From: Burkholderiales bacterium 8X
GTDB taxonomy: Bacteria > Pseudomonadota > Gammaproteobacteria > Burkholderiales > Burkholderiaceae_C
DNA: 64,000 bases
Assembly (NCBI GenBank): GCA_902506565.1
Contig: LR732703.1
Span: forward strand, 3,062,916 to 3,126,915
Reading direction: 5' to 3'
Below are positions 19,622 to 28,402 of the stretch, in pieces. The position numbers and the translations under genes were made by a program. The number at the start of each line of letters is the position of its first letter. The first letter of the stretch is position 1. A model generated the notes under the pieces. That model was not told the origin of the DNA, made no database searches, and was given only the letters and a program-made list of their open reading frames with translations.

Positions 19622-19685
19622 GACGATCCTCCTAAGGATGTGAAGACGATGGGGAAACAGGGGGCGCAGAGAAGATGACTTTTGA

Positions 19686-19705
19686 ATTGTTTAAGTGTCA
19701 ACAAT
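19686..19705 (-). promoter_or_regulatory. Candidate MarR operator upstream of the binding-protein operon
   Basis: The minus strand carries TTGACACTTAAA (19690-19701), matching the cluster consensus TTGACANTTRAA, inside an inverted repeat ATTGTT (19686-19691) / AACAAT (19700-19705) with 8-bp spacing. It lies immediately downstream of the predicted -10 element, a typical place for repression. Confidence 0.55.
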
Positions 19706-19732
19706 ACTAGCGGCGCGATACGTGGATGACAA
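19704..19732 (-). promoter_or_regulatory. Predicted sigma-70 promoter of the binding-protein operon
   Basis: On the minus strand, -35 TTGTCA (19727-19732) and -10 TAGTAT (19704-19709) are spaced by exactly 17 bp, upstream of the gene starting at 19621. The local AT-rich patch contrasts with the GC-rich surroundings. Confidence 0.55.
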
Positions 19733-19786
19733 GGAGAAGAACGAGGGGTCGTGGAGATGCCTGAATGCGGGGCGCGAGGCGCACCG

Positions 19787-20518
19787 CTAGAGGGCCAGGC
19801 TGCCCACGCTGGTGCCGCCGCAGACGTACAGGACCTGTCCGGTGACGAATCCGTTGGCCGGCTCGACGAAGAAGCGCACGGCCCGTGCCACGTCCTCGGA
19901 TTCCCCCAGCCGCCTGACGGGTATCGACGCCGCGAGCGCGCGCTCCTTGTCGCTGCCGGCGGCCACCACGTCATGGAACATGTCGGTGCGGATCGGCCCC
20001 GGCGCCACCACGTTGACCATGATGCCCTCGGGCGCGAGTTCGAGCGCCCAGGTGCGGGCCATGCCGATCATCCCGGCCTTGGTCGCCGAATAGCTGGTGC
20101 GGGTGGCGAGGCCGACCGCCGCCCGCGAGGACATCAGCACGATGCGGCCGAAGCGTTGCGCCCGCATGGCGGGCAGCACCGCCTGCGCGAGTTGCACCGC
20201 GGCGCCGAGATGCAGGTCGACCAGCGCATCGAGGTCGCCGAGCTGCACGTCCGGCAGCAGCGCGGCCCGGATCACGCCGGCGTTGTGGATGAGCGTGGTC
20301 ACCTCGAAGCGGCGCGCAAGCTCGGCCGCGGCTTCGGCGGTGGCGGCGCGGTCCATCAGGTCGACCTCGATGCCGTGCAGCTTCGGATGGTCGATATCCG
20401 GCGCGCGCCGGGCGAGCGAGATCACCTCGTAGCCTTGCGCCAGCAGGTCGGCGCAGATCGCCTTGCCGATGCCGGCGCTGCCACCGGTGACGGCCGCCAC
20501 CCGGGGCGCGCTGCTCAC
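19787..20518 (-). CDS. Short-chain dehydrogenase/reductase (last gene of the iad-like operon)
   Basis: A 243-residue classical SDR: TGGSAGIGKAI cofactor motif near the N-terminus, NAGV, catalytic Ser and YSATK. The start is GTG at 20518, overlapping the stop of the cyclase gene in a GTGA junction; there is no in-frame ATG nearby and the homologous region begins here. Position after the isatin-hydrolase-like gene suggests a role on an oxindole or ketone intermediate (for example the dioxindole/isatin pair), but this is inference. Confidence 0.88.
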   Translation of the reverse strand: MSSAPRVAAVTGGSAGIGKAICADLLAQGYEVISLARRAPDIDHPKLHGIEVDLMDRAATAEAAAELARRFEVTTLIHNAGVIRAALLPDVQLGDLDALVDLHLGAAVQLAQAVLPAMRAQRFGRIVLMSSRAAVGLATRTSYSATKAGMIGMARTWALELAPEGIMVNVVAPGPIRTDMFHDVVAAGSDKERALAASIPVRRLGESEDVARAVRFFVEPANGFVTGQVLYVCGGTSVGSLAL

Positions 20519-21324
20519 GCCGCGTCTCCGACCAGGGCCAGCACGCGCAGCGGGCTGCCGCTGCCCTTCTCGATCTTGAGCGGCGGGCAGATCAGCACCG
20601 CGCCCGCGGGCGGAAGCAGGTCGAGGTTGGTGAGGCACTGCAGGCCGAGCTTGCCGGCGCCGTGCATCAGGTAGTGGCACGGATAGGGCGGACGCAGGTG
20701 GTAGCCCTGGCCGGCATCGGTGCCGATGGCCTCCGAGCCGAAACCCAGCACGTCGCGCTGCTCGATCATGAAGCGGACCGCCTCGGTGCTCGGCCCCGGC
20801 GTGTGCTGGCCGGTCTCGTCGTAGTTCTGGTACTCCTCGGGATCGGTGCGCTTGGACCAGTCGGTCCGCATCAGCACCCAGGCGCCCTTCGGGATGCGGC
20901 CGTGCTCGGCCTCGTAGCGCTTGATGTCCTCGACCGTCAGCAGGTAGTCATGGTCGAGCTGGGTCTGTTCCGAGCAATCGATGACGCAGGCCGGCCCGAC
21001 GAAGCTTTGCGCCGGGATCGTGTCGACCGAGTTGTTCGGCAGGTCCCGCCCCGAGATCCAGTGGATCGGTGCATCGAAGTGCGTGCCGGTGTGTTCGCCG
21101 CAGGAAAAGTTGTTCCAGTACCAGGCCGGGCCGCGCTCGTCGTAGTGCGAAACCTCCTCGATCCGGAACGGCCAGCATTGCCCCATCTCGGGCGGCAAGG
21201 CGATCTGCGGGAATTCGGGTGTCAGCGTTTGCGTCAGGTCGACGACGCGGATGCGGCCGGTGGCGAGCGCTCCGACCAGGCCGCCGAGGATGTCCGTTGC
21301 GGACAGGAGTTCTGTCGTGGTCAT
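20515..21324 (-). CDS. Cyclase-family hydrolase, isatin hydrolase / kynurenine formamidase type
   Basis: A 269-residue metal-dependent amidohydrolase of the cyclase family with the diagnostic HxGTHxDxPxH motif (His78, His82, Asp84, His88 in HTGTHFDAPIH). Known members are Mn-dependent isatin hydrolase and kynurenine formamidase, which open an amide bond next to an aromatic ring. Beside indole-oxidising genes the best guess is hydrolysis of isatin to isatinate. The frame runs on upstream only as shadow; ATG 21324 has a suitable upstream region. It overlaps the next gene by a GTGA junction. Confidence 0.88.
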   Translation of the reverse strand: MTTTELLSATDILGGLVGALATGRIRVVDLTQTLTPEFPQIALPPEMGQCWPFRIEEVSHYDERGPAWYWNNFSCGEHTGTHFDAPIHWISGRDLPNNSVDTIPAQSFVGPACVIDCSEQTQLDHDYLLTVEDIKRYEAEHGRIPKGAWVLMRTDWSKRTDPEEYQNYDETGQHTPGPSTEAVRFMIEQRDVLGFGSEAIGTDAGQGYHLRPPYPCHYLMHGAGKLGLQCLTNLDLLPPAGAVLICPPLKIEKGSGSPLRVLALVGDAA

Positions 21325-21383
21325 GTCTTTGTGCTTCCTGCTGTTTGGTTGAGTCGATGCGTCGCGATGTCGCCGTGTGGCCG

Positions 21384-22637
21384 TCAATGACCGCCGGCGG
21401 ACAGCTCGCGCTCGAGCACCTTCGGGTTCTCGCGCCAGCGCTCCAGCCACTCCTGCGCGACGTCGCCGGGGTAGACGTCCTCGACCCCGTCGCGCAGCGC
21501 CTTGACGATGGCGTTGGCGAGCGCGCTCGGCGCCACCTTGGGCGGCGGCATGTGCTGGTTCCACTCGTCGTCGATCGGCCCGGGAAAAAGGTTGATGACC
21601 CGGATGCCGGCCGGCCGCATCTCGGCCCGCAGGCATTGCGCGAGCGAATAGGCGGCCGCCTTCGAGGCGCTGTAGGTGCCGTGCGACGGGAAGTTGGAGA
21701 GCGCGAAGATCGACAGCACGTTGACCCAGGCGGTGGCGCTGGTCACGCCGTCGGCCGAGCGGCCCTTGAGCGCCGGGCCGAACTCCTGCGCGAGGCGCAG
21801 GAAGCCGAAGTAGTTGATGTCCATCTCGGCCTTGGCCACGTCGGTGCCGCGGCGCCCGCCGATGCCGAAGCTGCGATGCACCTCGGCGTTGTTGATCACG
21901 ATGTCGACCTTGCCGCCGATCTCGCCGGCCAGCTCGGTCACCGACCGGCCGTTGGTGAGGTCGAGCGGCACCAGCGTCACCTGCGGCAGCGCGCCGATGT
22001 CGTCGAGCCCACCGCTTTTCTTCCAGGGCTCCGAATGGCCGACCCAGACGATGTCGGCGCCGGCCTTGACCAGGGCCCGCACGATCGCCTGCCCGGTCTC
22101 GGTCTTGCCGTCGGTGACGAGCACCTTGCGGAACTTGGGGTCGCTGGTCATCTCGCGAAGCATCTTGTCGTCGGCCATATGGGCACTTCCTTCCGAAGGG
22201 AATCCGATGAGCACGGCCTGACCCGCGCGATCGATGTGGGCGCCCACGCGGATGCGGGCGGGCGCGGGGCCGACCTCGCCGTGCAGGTGGACCATGAGGG
22301 TCGGGCCGACGTCGAGGTGGACGAGCCCCAGCCGCCAGGGCAGGCGCTCGCGAAAGAACAGGTCGTTGCTGTGGTGCAGCGTGGTGCTGCCGAGCAGCTG
22401 GCCGGCGCCGTCCTGCGGGGTCCAGTGCAGGCGCGGCGAGACGCACTTGTGGCAGACCTCGCGCGGCGGGTACTGCACCGTACCGCAGTCCTCGCAGACC
22501 TGCAGCTCGAAGCGGCCTTCGGCGGCAGCCGCGGTCATGTTGAGCGCGACCCGGCCGCGCGCGCCCGGCGGCAGGTTCATCTGCGGCGTGCGCAGCACCG
22601 GGTTCTTGCGCTTGGGGCGCAGCAGGGGCAGGGTCAT
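21384..22637 (-). CDS. Fusion of DUF35 (zinc ribbon + OB fold) and an atypical SDR
   Basis: A 417-residue two-domain protein. Residues about 1-150 are a DUF35 domain with a four-Cys zinc ribbon (Cys48, Cys51, Cys62, Cys65) and an OB fold. Residues about 153-417 are an SDR, starting MADDKMLREM, with Rossmann loop TDGKTETG instead of TGxxxGxG, NNAE, and catalytic YSASK. DUF35 proteins partner SCP2-type thiolases and aldolases, and the thiolase-like gene lies just upstream with a 4-bp overlap. Reading is continuous through the junction, so this is a true fusion, not two genes. It may couple C-C cleavage to reduction of the released ketone. Confidence 0.85.
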   Translation of the reverse strand: MTLPLLRPKRKNPVLRTPQMNLPPGARGRVALNMTAAAAEGRFELQVCEDCGTVQYPPREVCHKCVSPRLHWTPQDGAGQLLGSTTLHHSNDLFFRERLPWRLGLVHLDVGPTLMVHLHGEVGPAPARIRVGAHIDRAGQAVLIGFPSEGSAHMADDKMLREMTSDPKFRKVLVTDGKTETGQAIVRALVKAGADIVWVGHSEPWKKSGGLDDIGALPQVTLVPLDLTNGRSVTELAGEIGGKVDIVINNAEVHRSFGIGGRRGTDVAKAEMDINYFGFLRLAQEFGPALKGRSADGVTSATAWVNVLSIFALSNFPSHGTYSASKAAAYSLAQCLRAEMRPAGIRVINLFPGPIDDEWNQHMPPPKVAPSALANAIVKALRDGVEDVYPGDVAQEWLERWRENPKVLERELSAGGH

Positions 22638-23815
22638 GAGCTCGCTCCCAGGATGACGGCGCCGGTGCACAGGCACCGGTCGTAGGTGACCATGCCGAAG
22701 CCGGCCACCAGGCCGAGCCGCGCATCCGGCACCGCCCGCGGGCCGGCCTCGCCGGTGAGCTGGCGGATCGCCTCGACCATGCCGAGGAAACCACCGGCCG
22801 CACCGGCCTGCCCGGCCGACAGCTGGCCGCCGCTGGTGTTGTTCGGAAAGCTGCCGTCGGTGGTCATGGTGTGCGACTGGACGAAGGCCGAGCCCTCGCC
22901 CTTCTCGCAGAAACCCAGGTCCTCGAACTGCATCATCACGATCACCGGGTAGTCGTCGTAGGTCTGGACGAAGTCGAGCTCGGCCGGCCGCACGCCGGCC
23001 TGCGCGTAGAGGTCGTCGCGGTCTCGAAGCCAGCCGCCCCGCACCATCACCGGGTCGTCCGAATAGGCGTTGTGGCGCTCGATGGCGCCGCGCACCACCA
23101 CGTGCGCCAGGCCCAGGTCGCGGGCCCGCTCCTCGCTCATCACCAGGAACGCGTCGGCGCCGGCGCAGGGCATCACGCAGTCGAACAGGTGGATCGGATC
23201 GGAGATCGGCCGCGCACCCATGTATTCGTCGAGCGTGAGCGGCTTCTTGAAGACCGCGTTCGGGTTGCCGAGCGCGTTGGTGCGCTGGTCGACGCAGATG
23301 CGGCCGAAGTCCTCGCGCCTCGCGCCGTAGGTGCGCATGTAGTTCGCGGTGATCATCGCGAAGATCGAGTTCGGGCCGCCCGAGCCGTAGGGATAGCTCG
23401 CATCGCGGGCGAAGCTGCTGAAGCTCCCGAGCGTGAGGCGGAACGAATCGACATGGTTGGTGTCGGCGCCGATGCAGGCCACGATGTCCGCATCGCCGGC
23501 CTGCACCGCGCGCGCCGCACGGCGCAGGCACATCACGCCCGATGCGCCGCCGGTCGGCACGTGGTCGAGCCAGCGCGGCGAAAGGCCCAGGTGCTGGGTG
23601 ACACCGACCGCGGTATCCGGCGCCAGCGAAAAGCTGCTGAGGCTGAGGCCGTCGATCTGTTCCTTCTTGAGCCCGGCGCCATGGATCAACGCTTCGAGCG
23701 CCTGGCCGATGAACCAGTGCGCAGTGCGGGTCGAGTAGCGGACATAGGGCACGGTCACCGGCACCGCGACCGCGACGCCTTCGTACGACTGGCGCTGCTT
23801 GCGGGTCATGCCCAT
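22634..23815 (-). CDS. Thiolase-fold protein (SCP2/Ltp2 type, probable acyl-CoA retro-aldolase)
   Basis: A 393-residue thiolase-superfamily protein usually annotated acetyl-CoA acetyltransferase or lipid-transfer protein. At the position of the usual nucleophilic Cys it has TGGASG (residues 88-93), with no Cys, and it has a YDDYP segment (286-290) and NNTSGGQLS (325-333). Cys-less relatives such as Ltp2, which work with a DUF35 partner, are retro-aldolases of steroid catabolism acting on beta-hydroxyacyl-CoA tertiary alcohols. The next gene encodes a DUF35-SDR fusion (4-bp overlap), supporting that reading. ATG 23815 is used; a second Met two codons later is possible. Confidence 0.85.
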   Translation of the reverse strand: MGMTRKQRQSYEGVAVAVPVTVPYVRYSTRTAHWFIGQALEALIHGAGLKKEQIDGLSLSSFSLAPDTAVGVTQHLGLSPRWLDHVPTGGASGVMCLRRAARAVQAGDADIVACIGADTNHVDSFRLTLGSFSSFARDASYPYGSGGPNSIFAMITANYMRTYGARREDFGRICVDQRTNALGNPNAVFKKPLTLDEYMGARPISDPIHLFDCVMPCAGADAFLVMSEERARDLGLAHVVVRGAIERHNAYSDDPVMVRGGWLRDRDDLYAQAGVRPAELDFVQTYDDYPVIVMMQFEDLGFCEKGEGSAFVQSHTMTTDGSFPNNTSGGQLSAGQAGAAGGFLGMVEAIRQLTGEAGPRAVPDARLGLVAGFGMVTYDRCLCTGAVILGASS

Positions 23816-23840
23816 GGCGAACCTTTCGAATGGTGCATCG

Positions 23841-25511
23841 TCAGTCCTGCCGTTTCTTCATCGAGCGGGTATCGATGCAATTCGGTTGGCCCGGCAAGGC
23901 CAGCGCCATTTCGCGCAGCTGGCCGCGCTGGATCTTCTGCGAAGGCGTGAGCGGCAAGGCATCCACGAAGGCTACGTAGCCCGGCGCCTTGTAGTAGGCG
24001 AGCTGGTCGAGCGCATGCGCGACGATGCTGGCGGCGGTTTCTTCGCTGCCCGGCTTGCCGGCCTGCGAGTCGTGCAGCACCACGCAGGCCAGCACCTCGT
24101 CGCCGCGCACCGCATCGGGCGTTGCGGCCACGGCCGAGGTCTTGACCGCCGGATGCTGGTTCAGCACGCTTTCGACCTCGACCGCCGAGATGTTCTCGCC
24201 GCTTCGGCGAATGACGTTCTTCTTGCGGTCAACGAAGAAGAAATTGCCGCCCGCATCGCGCCGCACCAGGTCGCCGGTATGGAACCAGCCGTCGGCCCAG
24301 GCCTCGCGCGTGGCTTCCTCGTCCTTCAGGTAGCCGGAGAAGAAGTGGCGGCGCGGATCGCTTCCGGCCGAGCGCACCAGGAGTTCGCCGGGCTGGTCGG
24401 CCGCGACGTCCTGCCCTGCTTCGTCGACCAGGCGCAGGTCGAGGTACGGCTCCTGCCGGCCGAAGCAGCTGGTGCCGATCTGACGCGGCTCGCGGTTGGC
24501 CATGATGCAGGCGGCGGCACCGGTCTCGGTCATGGCCCAGGCCTCCACCAGCGGGAAGCCGAAGCGCTCTTCGAAGGGCGCATGGTTCTTCTTGTCGACG
24601 CCGGCGCCGAAGCCCCAGCGAATCGAATGATCGCGATCCGCCGGCGATGGCGGTGCAGACAGCAGCATCGCCGGCATCACGCCCAGGTAATGAACGACGG
24701 TGGCGCGGCTCTCGCGCGCGCTCGCCAGCCAGCTGCTGGGATGGAAGCGATCGAGCTGCACCAGGCAGCCGCCTGCCGTCAGCACCACCATGGTCGAGAA
24801 CGCCATTGCGTTCATGTGGTTGAGCGGCAGCGGCGTCATCACCCGTTCGGCGTCGCGCCGGATGCTGCAGGCGCCGTCGAGCGCGGCATACCACTCGCCG
24901 GCCCGCAGGAAGTAGCCGTTCGAAAGGATGCAGCCCTTGGGGCGGCCGGTGGTGCCCGAGGTGTAGAGCAGCCCGCATTCGGTGTCCGCATCGATCGGCT
25001 CGGCGGCGCGAGGTGCCGGCGAGAGCGCGGGCGGCGGCGCATCGTCCGGACCGATCGCCTGGAACTTGACGCCGGACTTGGCGGCAGCCGATCGCAGGTC
25101 GCCGGCACGCTGCGGCAGGCTGACGGCCAGCTCGATCTCGCTGTGTCCGATCAGGTAGACCAGCTCGGCCGAGCGCATCTCGGCATTGATCGGCACCACG
25201 CTCACGCCGAGCGAGTTGAGGGCCAGCCAATGGAAGAGGAACACCGGCCGGTTTTCCAGCAGCAGCCCGACCCGATGGCCATGGCCGTGCCCGGCCTCGG
25301 CATAGGCGGCGCGCAGGCGGTCGACCTCGGCCCGGGCCTCGCTCCAGCGGATCGGTCCGGCCTCGATGCCGTAGGCGGCGGCGGTGACGGATTCGGTGAA
25401 AAGGAACTCGGCATCGGGCGTGCGCGCCGCGGTGGCGGCGAACAGCGCATGGACGCTCGCGAACGAGGCTGGCGTGGCGGTGGGCGCTGTCATCGGGGCG
25501 GTCTCGGTCAT
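23841..25511 (-). CDS. AMP-forming acyl-CoA synthetase
   Basis: A 556-residue ANL-family ligase: phosphate loop YTSGTTGRPKGC, EAWAMTETGA, hinge WFHTGDLVRRDAGG and the C-terminal Lys in PSQKIQRGQL. It would form the CoA thioester of an aromatic or indolic acetic acid. It lies 7 bp after the dioxygenase beta gene and just before the thiolase-fold gene, so the order dioxygenase, ligase, C-C cleavage fits activation of an oxygenated indole-acetic acid. Confidence 0.9.
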   Translation of the reverse strand: MTETAPMTAPTATPASFASVHALFAATAARTPDAEFLFTESVTAAAYGIEAGPIRWSEARAEVDRLRAAYAEAGHGHGHRVGLLLENRPVFLFHWLALNSLGVSVVPINAEMRSAELVYLIGHSEIELAVSLPQRAGDLRSAAAKSGVKFQAIGPDDAPPPALSPAPRAAEPIDADTECGLLYTSGTTGRPKGCILSNGYFLRAGEWYAALDGACSIRRDAERVMTPLPLNHMNAMAFSTMVVLTAGGCLVQLDRFHPSSWLASARESRATVVHYLGVMPAMLLSAPPSPADRDHSIRWGFGAGVDKKNHAPFEERFGFPLVEAWAMTETGAAACIMANREPRQIGTSCFGRQEPYLDLRLVDEAGQDVAADQPGELLVRSAGSDPRRHFFSGYLKDEEATREAWADGWFHTGDLVRRDAGGNFFFVDRKKNVIRRSGENISAVEVESVLNQHPAVKTSAVAATPDAVRGDEVLACVVLHDSQAGKPGSEETAASIVAHALDQLAYYKAPGYVAFVDALPLTPSQKIQRGQLREMALALPGQPNCIDTRSMKKRQD

Positions 25512-25518
25512 CGCGGGA

Positions 25519-26013
25519 TCAGATGAAAAGCTGCACCGCCGGCAGGGCCGCGTCGCAGTTGAGGAGGTTCACCCGCTTCAAGCTCATGCGCAGGGCGCCA
25601 TCCTCGAGCTTCAGGTGATGGAAGAAGGTGCCGACGTAGAACTGCAGCTCGTCCCCTTGCGACTCGGTGTAGTGGAACTCGGTGCGAACGACATAGCGGT
25701 TGGCCTCGGGTTCGAACACCTCGACCGTGGGCACCTGCAGCAGGTGGTGGCAGCGGCTCGGCGGCTGCTGGGAGAAAGCGCGCGGGCTCTTCAGGCGCTC
25801 CACTCGAAGGTCGCGCAGCAGCTTGTCTTCGTACAGGTGCGAGGTGTGGTTGATGCCGTCTTCCTGGTCGGGCACCAGCGGCACCCAGTAGAAGGCGTCG
25901 TCCGTGAAGAGCGCGTTCCATTCGTCGAAGCGCTTGGCATCCAGCAGCCGGCATTCGTGCACCACGAAGTCGATGAGATCCTGGCGGCTGGCCGCCTGCA
26001 TCGCCGCGGCCAT
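25519..26013 (-). CDS. iadE: Rieske dioxygenase beta subunit (IadE-like)
   Basis: A 164-residue NTF2-like small subunit with DLIDFVVHECRLLDAKRFDEWNALF, FYWVP and the tail LLNCDAALPAVQLFI. Start ATG 26013 overlaps the alpha-subunit stop (TGATG), giving coupling. Together with the alpha subunit it forms the terminal oxygenase. In the iad locus as I remember it, IadD/IadE are the large and small subunits of the dioxygenase that attacks indole-3-acetic acid; the symbol rests on gene order and family, not on a search. Confidence 0.85.
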   Translation of the reverse strand: MAAAMQAASRQDLIDFVVHECRLLDAKRFDEWNALFTDDAFYWVPLVPDQEDGINHTSHLYEDKLLRDLRVERLKSPRAFSQQPPSRCHHLLQVPTVEVFEPEANRYVVRTEFHYTESQGDELQFYVGTFFHHLKLEDGALRMSLKRVNLLNCDAALPAVQLFI

Positions 26014-27326
26014 CACATCGTCTCCGTCATGTAGCGGGCCCAGCTGCGGTATTGGTTGCGCATCGGCAGCTCGTTGGTGCCATTGACCGTCATCTCGCCG
26101 CCCTTCAGCTCGGCCGGGTCGAAGTCGCGATGCAGGCTCACCCATTCGTTGCCGCTCGCATGCAGGCCGGCCTGGATGCCGCGATAGGCCTGCAGGTCGT
26201 CGTGTCCCACCACCGAGAACGGCGAGTTGATGAGCCGGTTGTACATGGTGGTGCGCTGCAGCAGTTCGGGCGGCGCGCCCTTGAGGCGAAAGGTCCAGCT
26301 CTCGACCAGGGTCTGGCTGGCCGAGATCGGCTTGGCCACCCGGATCGCCTGGATCGCGCCCTTGATCGTGAGGTTCGGGTAGTAGACGGTGTTGTGCCGC
26401 GCCATGCCGAGGATCTGCTTCATCTTCTCCTCGCCGTAGCGCGCCTTCATGGCGTCGTCATACGCGGGGATCGGCTTGTAGTTGCTGTGGATGCTGAAGT
26501 GCACGCCGGTGAAGCTGTGGCCGTTGTCGTAGGTGCGAATCCCCATGTCCTCGAAGAACTTGTAGTCGGACATGAAGGGCACGAACTGCTCGACCGCCAT
26601 CGGCTTGGGCTCGTCGGCCGGCTTGTCCGCCCACATCCGCTTGGCGGTGCCGGCGGACGACTCGTGCGCCACCATCGGATGCATGGTGTCGTTCAGGTTC
26701 TCGACGAACATCTTCCAGTTGCACTGGTGCACGAAGCGCAGGCACCCGCCGGCGATCTCGAGCTCGCCCTCGGGCGAACGATCGGCCATGTTGTCGATCG
26801 AGCTGAGCGAGTCGCCGAAGTATTCCTCGAAGTCGGGGCCGGCGTCGTTGATCTTGATGAAGATGAAGCCGCGGTGCGTGCGCAGGTGGTTGATGGCGGT
26901 CAGGCCCTTGCCCGATTCGCATTCGCGCATCTGCGTGCCTTCGTAGCCGTTCTTGAGCGGAATCGCGAGCAGCGAGCCGTCGGTCTTGAAGGTCCAGGCG
27001 TGATAGGGGCAGCGGAAGAACTTGCCGGTGTTGCCGCACGGGCCGCTCACCAGGCGCGAGCCCTTGTGCGCGCAACGGTTCATCATCGCGCGCACGCTGC
27101 CGTCCGAATGCCGCACCACGATGATCGGCCGGCCGCCGATCTCGTTGGTGATCCAGTCGCCCGGCTTCGGGATCTGGCTGTCGTGGCCGACGTAGTTCCA
27201 GGTGTTCGCGAAGAAGTGTTCCTGCTCCAGCGCGAAGATCTCTTCGTCGATGTAGAGATCGCGGTGCACGCGGTCCTGCTGCACCAGCGCGCGCACGGCC
27301 TCGGGATTGTCTCGGTAGGAAGTCAT
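26013..27326 (-). CDS. iadD: Rieske dioxygenase alpha subunit (IadD-like)
   Basis: A 437-residue alpha subunit with Rieske ligands Cys85, His87, Cys106 and His109 and mononuclear-iron ligands in NWKMFVENLNDTMHPMVAHES (Asp213, His216, His221). It probably dioxygenates the indole ring of IAA at C2/C3, using electrons from the reductase encoded 23 bp upstream. ATG 27326 was chosen because residues from MTSYRDNPEA align with the second alpha subunit's MTTYRNHPEA; the open frame upstream is reductase shadow. Confidence 0.87.
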   Translation of the reverse strand: MTSYRDNPEAVRALVQQDRVHRDLYIDEEIFALEQEHFFANTWNYVGHDSQIPKPGDWITNEIGGRPIIVVRHSDGSVRAMMNRCAHKGSRLVSGPCGNTGKFFRCPYHAWTFKTDGSLLAIPLKNGYEGTQMRECESGKGLTAINHLRTHRGFIFIKINDAGPDFEEYFGDSLSSIDNMADRSPEGELEIAGGCLRFVHQCNWKMFVENLNDTMHPMVAHESSAGTAKRMWADKPADEPKPMAVEQFVPFMSDYKFFEDMGIRTYDNGHSFTGVHFSIHSNYKPIPAYDDAMKARYGEEKMKQILGMARHNTVYYPNLTIKGAIQAIRVAKPISASQTLVESWTFRLKGAPPELLQRTTMYNRLINSPFSVVGHDDLQAYRGIQAGLHASGNEWVSLHRDFDPAELKGGEMTVNGTNELPMRNQYRSWARYMTETM

Positions 27327-27349
27327 GGGTGCTTCGTTCCTTGTTGGCT

Positions 27350-28342
27350 TCAGAGGTCCAGTACCAGCCGCTCGCCCTTGGCGCGGGAGATGCAGATCTG
27401 CATCACGTTGCCCTCGGCCTTCTCGCGCGTGCTCAGCACGTAGTCGCGGTGGTCGATCTCGCCTTCGAGAACCGGCACCGCGCAAACGCCGCATTCGCCG
27501 CGCTTGCAGTCGAACATCGGGTCGCAGCCATGCTCGATCAGGCAGTCGAGGATGCTCTGATCCGGCGCCACCGTAAAGCGTTGTCCGGACTGCGCGAGCT
27601 CGACCTCGAAGGCATGGTCTCCGGCTTCGACCACCGGCGTCGTGAAGAGTTCGAAATGCACCCGGTCGTGTTCCCAGCCGCGGGCCTGGGTGCGCGCCAG
27701 CACCGCATCGAGCATGACCTTGGGACCGCAGACATAGAGGCGGTCGCCGGCCGGCACGTCGTCCAGCAGGGCGTCGATGTCGAGAGGTCCGGCGGCCCGG
27801 TCGTCCGCATGCACCCGGAGCGAATCGCCGAGCAGCGCCTCGAGCTCGGGCAGGAAAGCCATGAGCTCGCGGCTGCGGCCCGCGTAATGCATGCGGACCG
27901 GCAGGCCCTCGGCGATGCGGCGCGCCGCCATGCTGGCGAGCGGCGTGACGCCGATGCCGCCCGCGACCAGCACGGTGCCGCCCGGGCCGGTGTGGAGCGG
28001 AAAGTCGTTCTTCGGCGGCTCCACCGCGAGCGTGTCGCCCACCGCGAGCCGCTCATGCATGAAGCGCGAGCCGCCGCGGCCTTCGCCCTCCTTGCGCACC
28101 GCGATCAGGTAGGCGGGCGGTGCATGGGTGGCATTGCGCGCCACCTCGAAATTGACGAGCGAATAGTGGCGCCAGTCCTTCGAGCCATCGGCCAGCTCGA
28201 CCTGTACCCGGACATGCGCGCCGGCCGAAAAGCCGGGCAACACGCCGCCGCCGATCGGCTCCAGCCGGAACTGGCGGATGAGCGGATTGAGATCGCGGGC
28301 CTCGGCGATTCGCAGCTGGAGCGTGGGAGTCGTGGAAGTCAT
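27350..28342 (-). CDS. iadC: Flavin/2Fe-2S oxygenase reductase (IadC-like)
   Basis: A 330-residue phthalate-dioxygenase-reductase-type protein: N-terminal flavin-binding barrel (HYSLVN), NAD domain (VLVAGGIGVTPL, YVCGPKVML), and C-terminal plant-type ferredoxin with Cys279-x4-Cys284-x2-Cys287 and Cys317. It passes electrons from NAD(P)H to the Rieske alpha subunit. It is the only reductase in the window, so both oxygenase pairs may depend on it. The operon order iorA, iorB, reductase, alpha, beta matches my memory of iadABCDE. Confidence 0.88.
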   Translation of the reverse strand: MTSTTPTLQLRIAEARDLNPLIRQFRLEPIGGGVLPGFSAGAHVRVQVELADGSKDWRHYSLVNFEVARNATHAPPAYLIAVRKEGEGRGGSRFMHERLAVGDTLAVEPPKNDFPLHTGPGGTVLVAGGIGVTPLASMAARRIAEGLPVRMHYAGRSRELMAFLPELEALLGDSLRVHADDRAAGPLDIDALLDDVPAGDRLYVCGPKVMLDAVLARTQARGWEHDRVHFELFTTPVVEAGDHAFEVELAQSGQRFTVAPDQSILDCLIEHGCDPMFDCKRGECGVCAVPVLEGEIDHRDYVLSTREKAEGNVMQICISRAKGERLVLDL

Positions 28343-28402
28343 GTGCGCCTCGTTGCGGTGTCTCTCGTCGTCTCTCTTGGGCTCTGGTGGGCTCTCGTCG
28401 GC

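Noticed and set aside
21384..22637. Two separate genes (DUF35 protein and SDR) instead of a fusion
   Set aside because: The frame is continuous without a stop. An internal Met before ADDKML could be a secondary start, but no separate stop for the DUF35 part exists.
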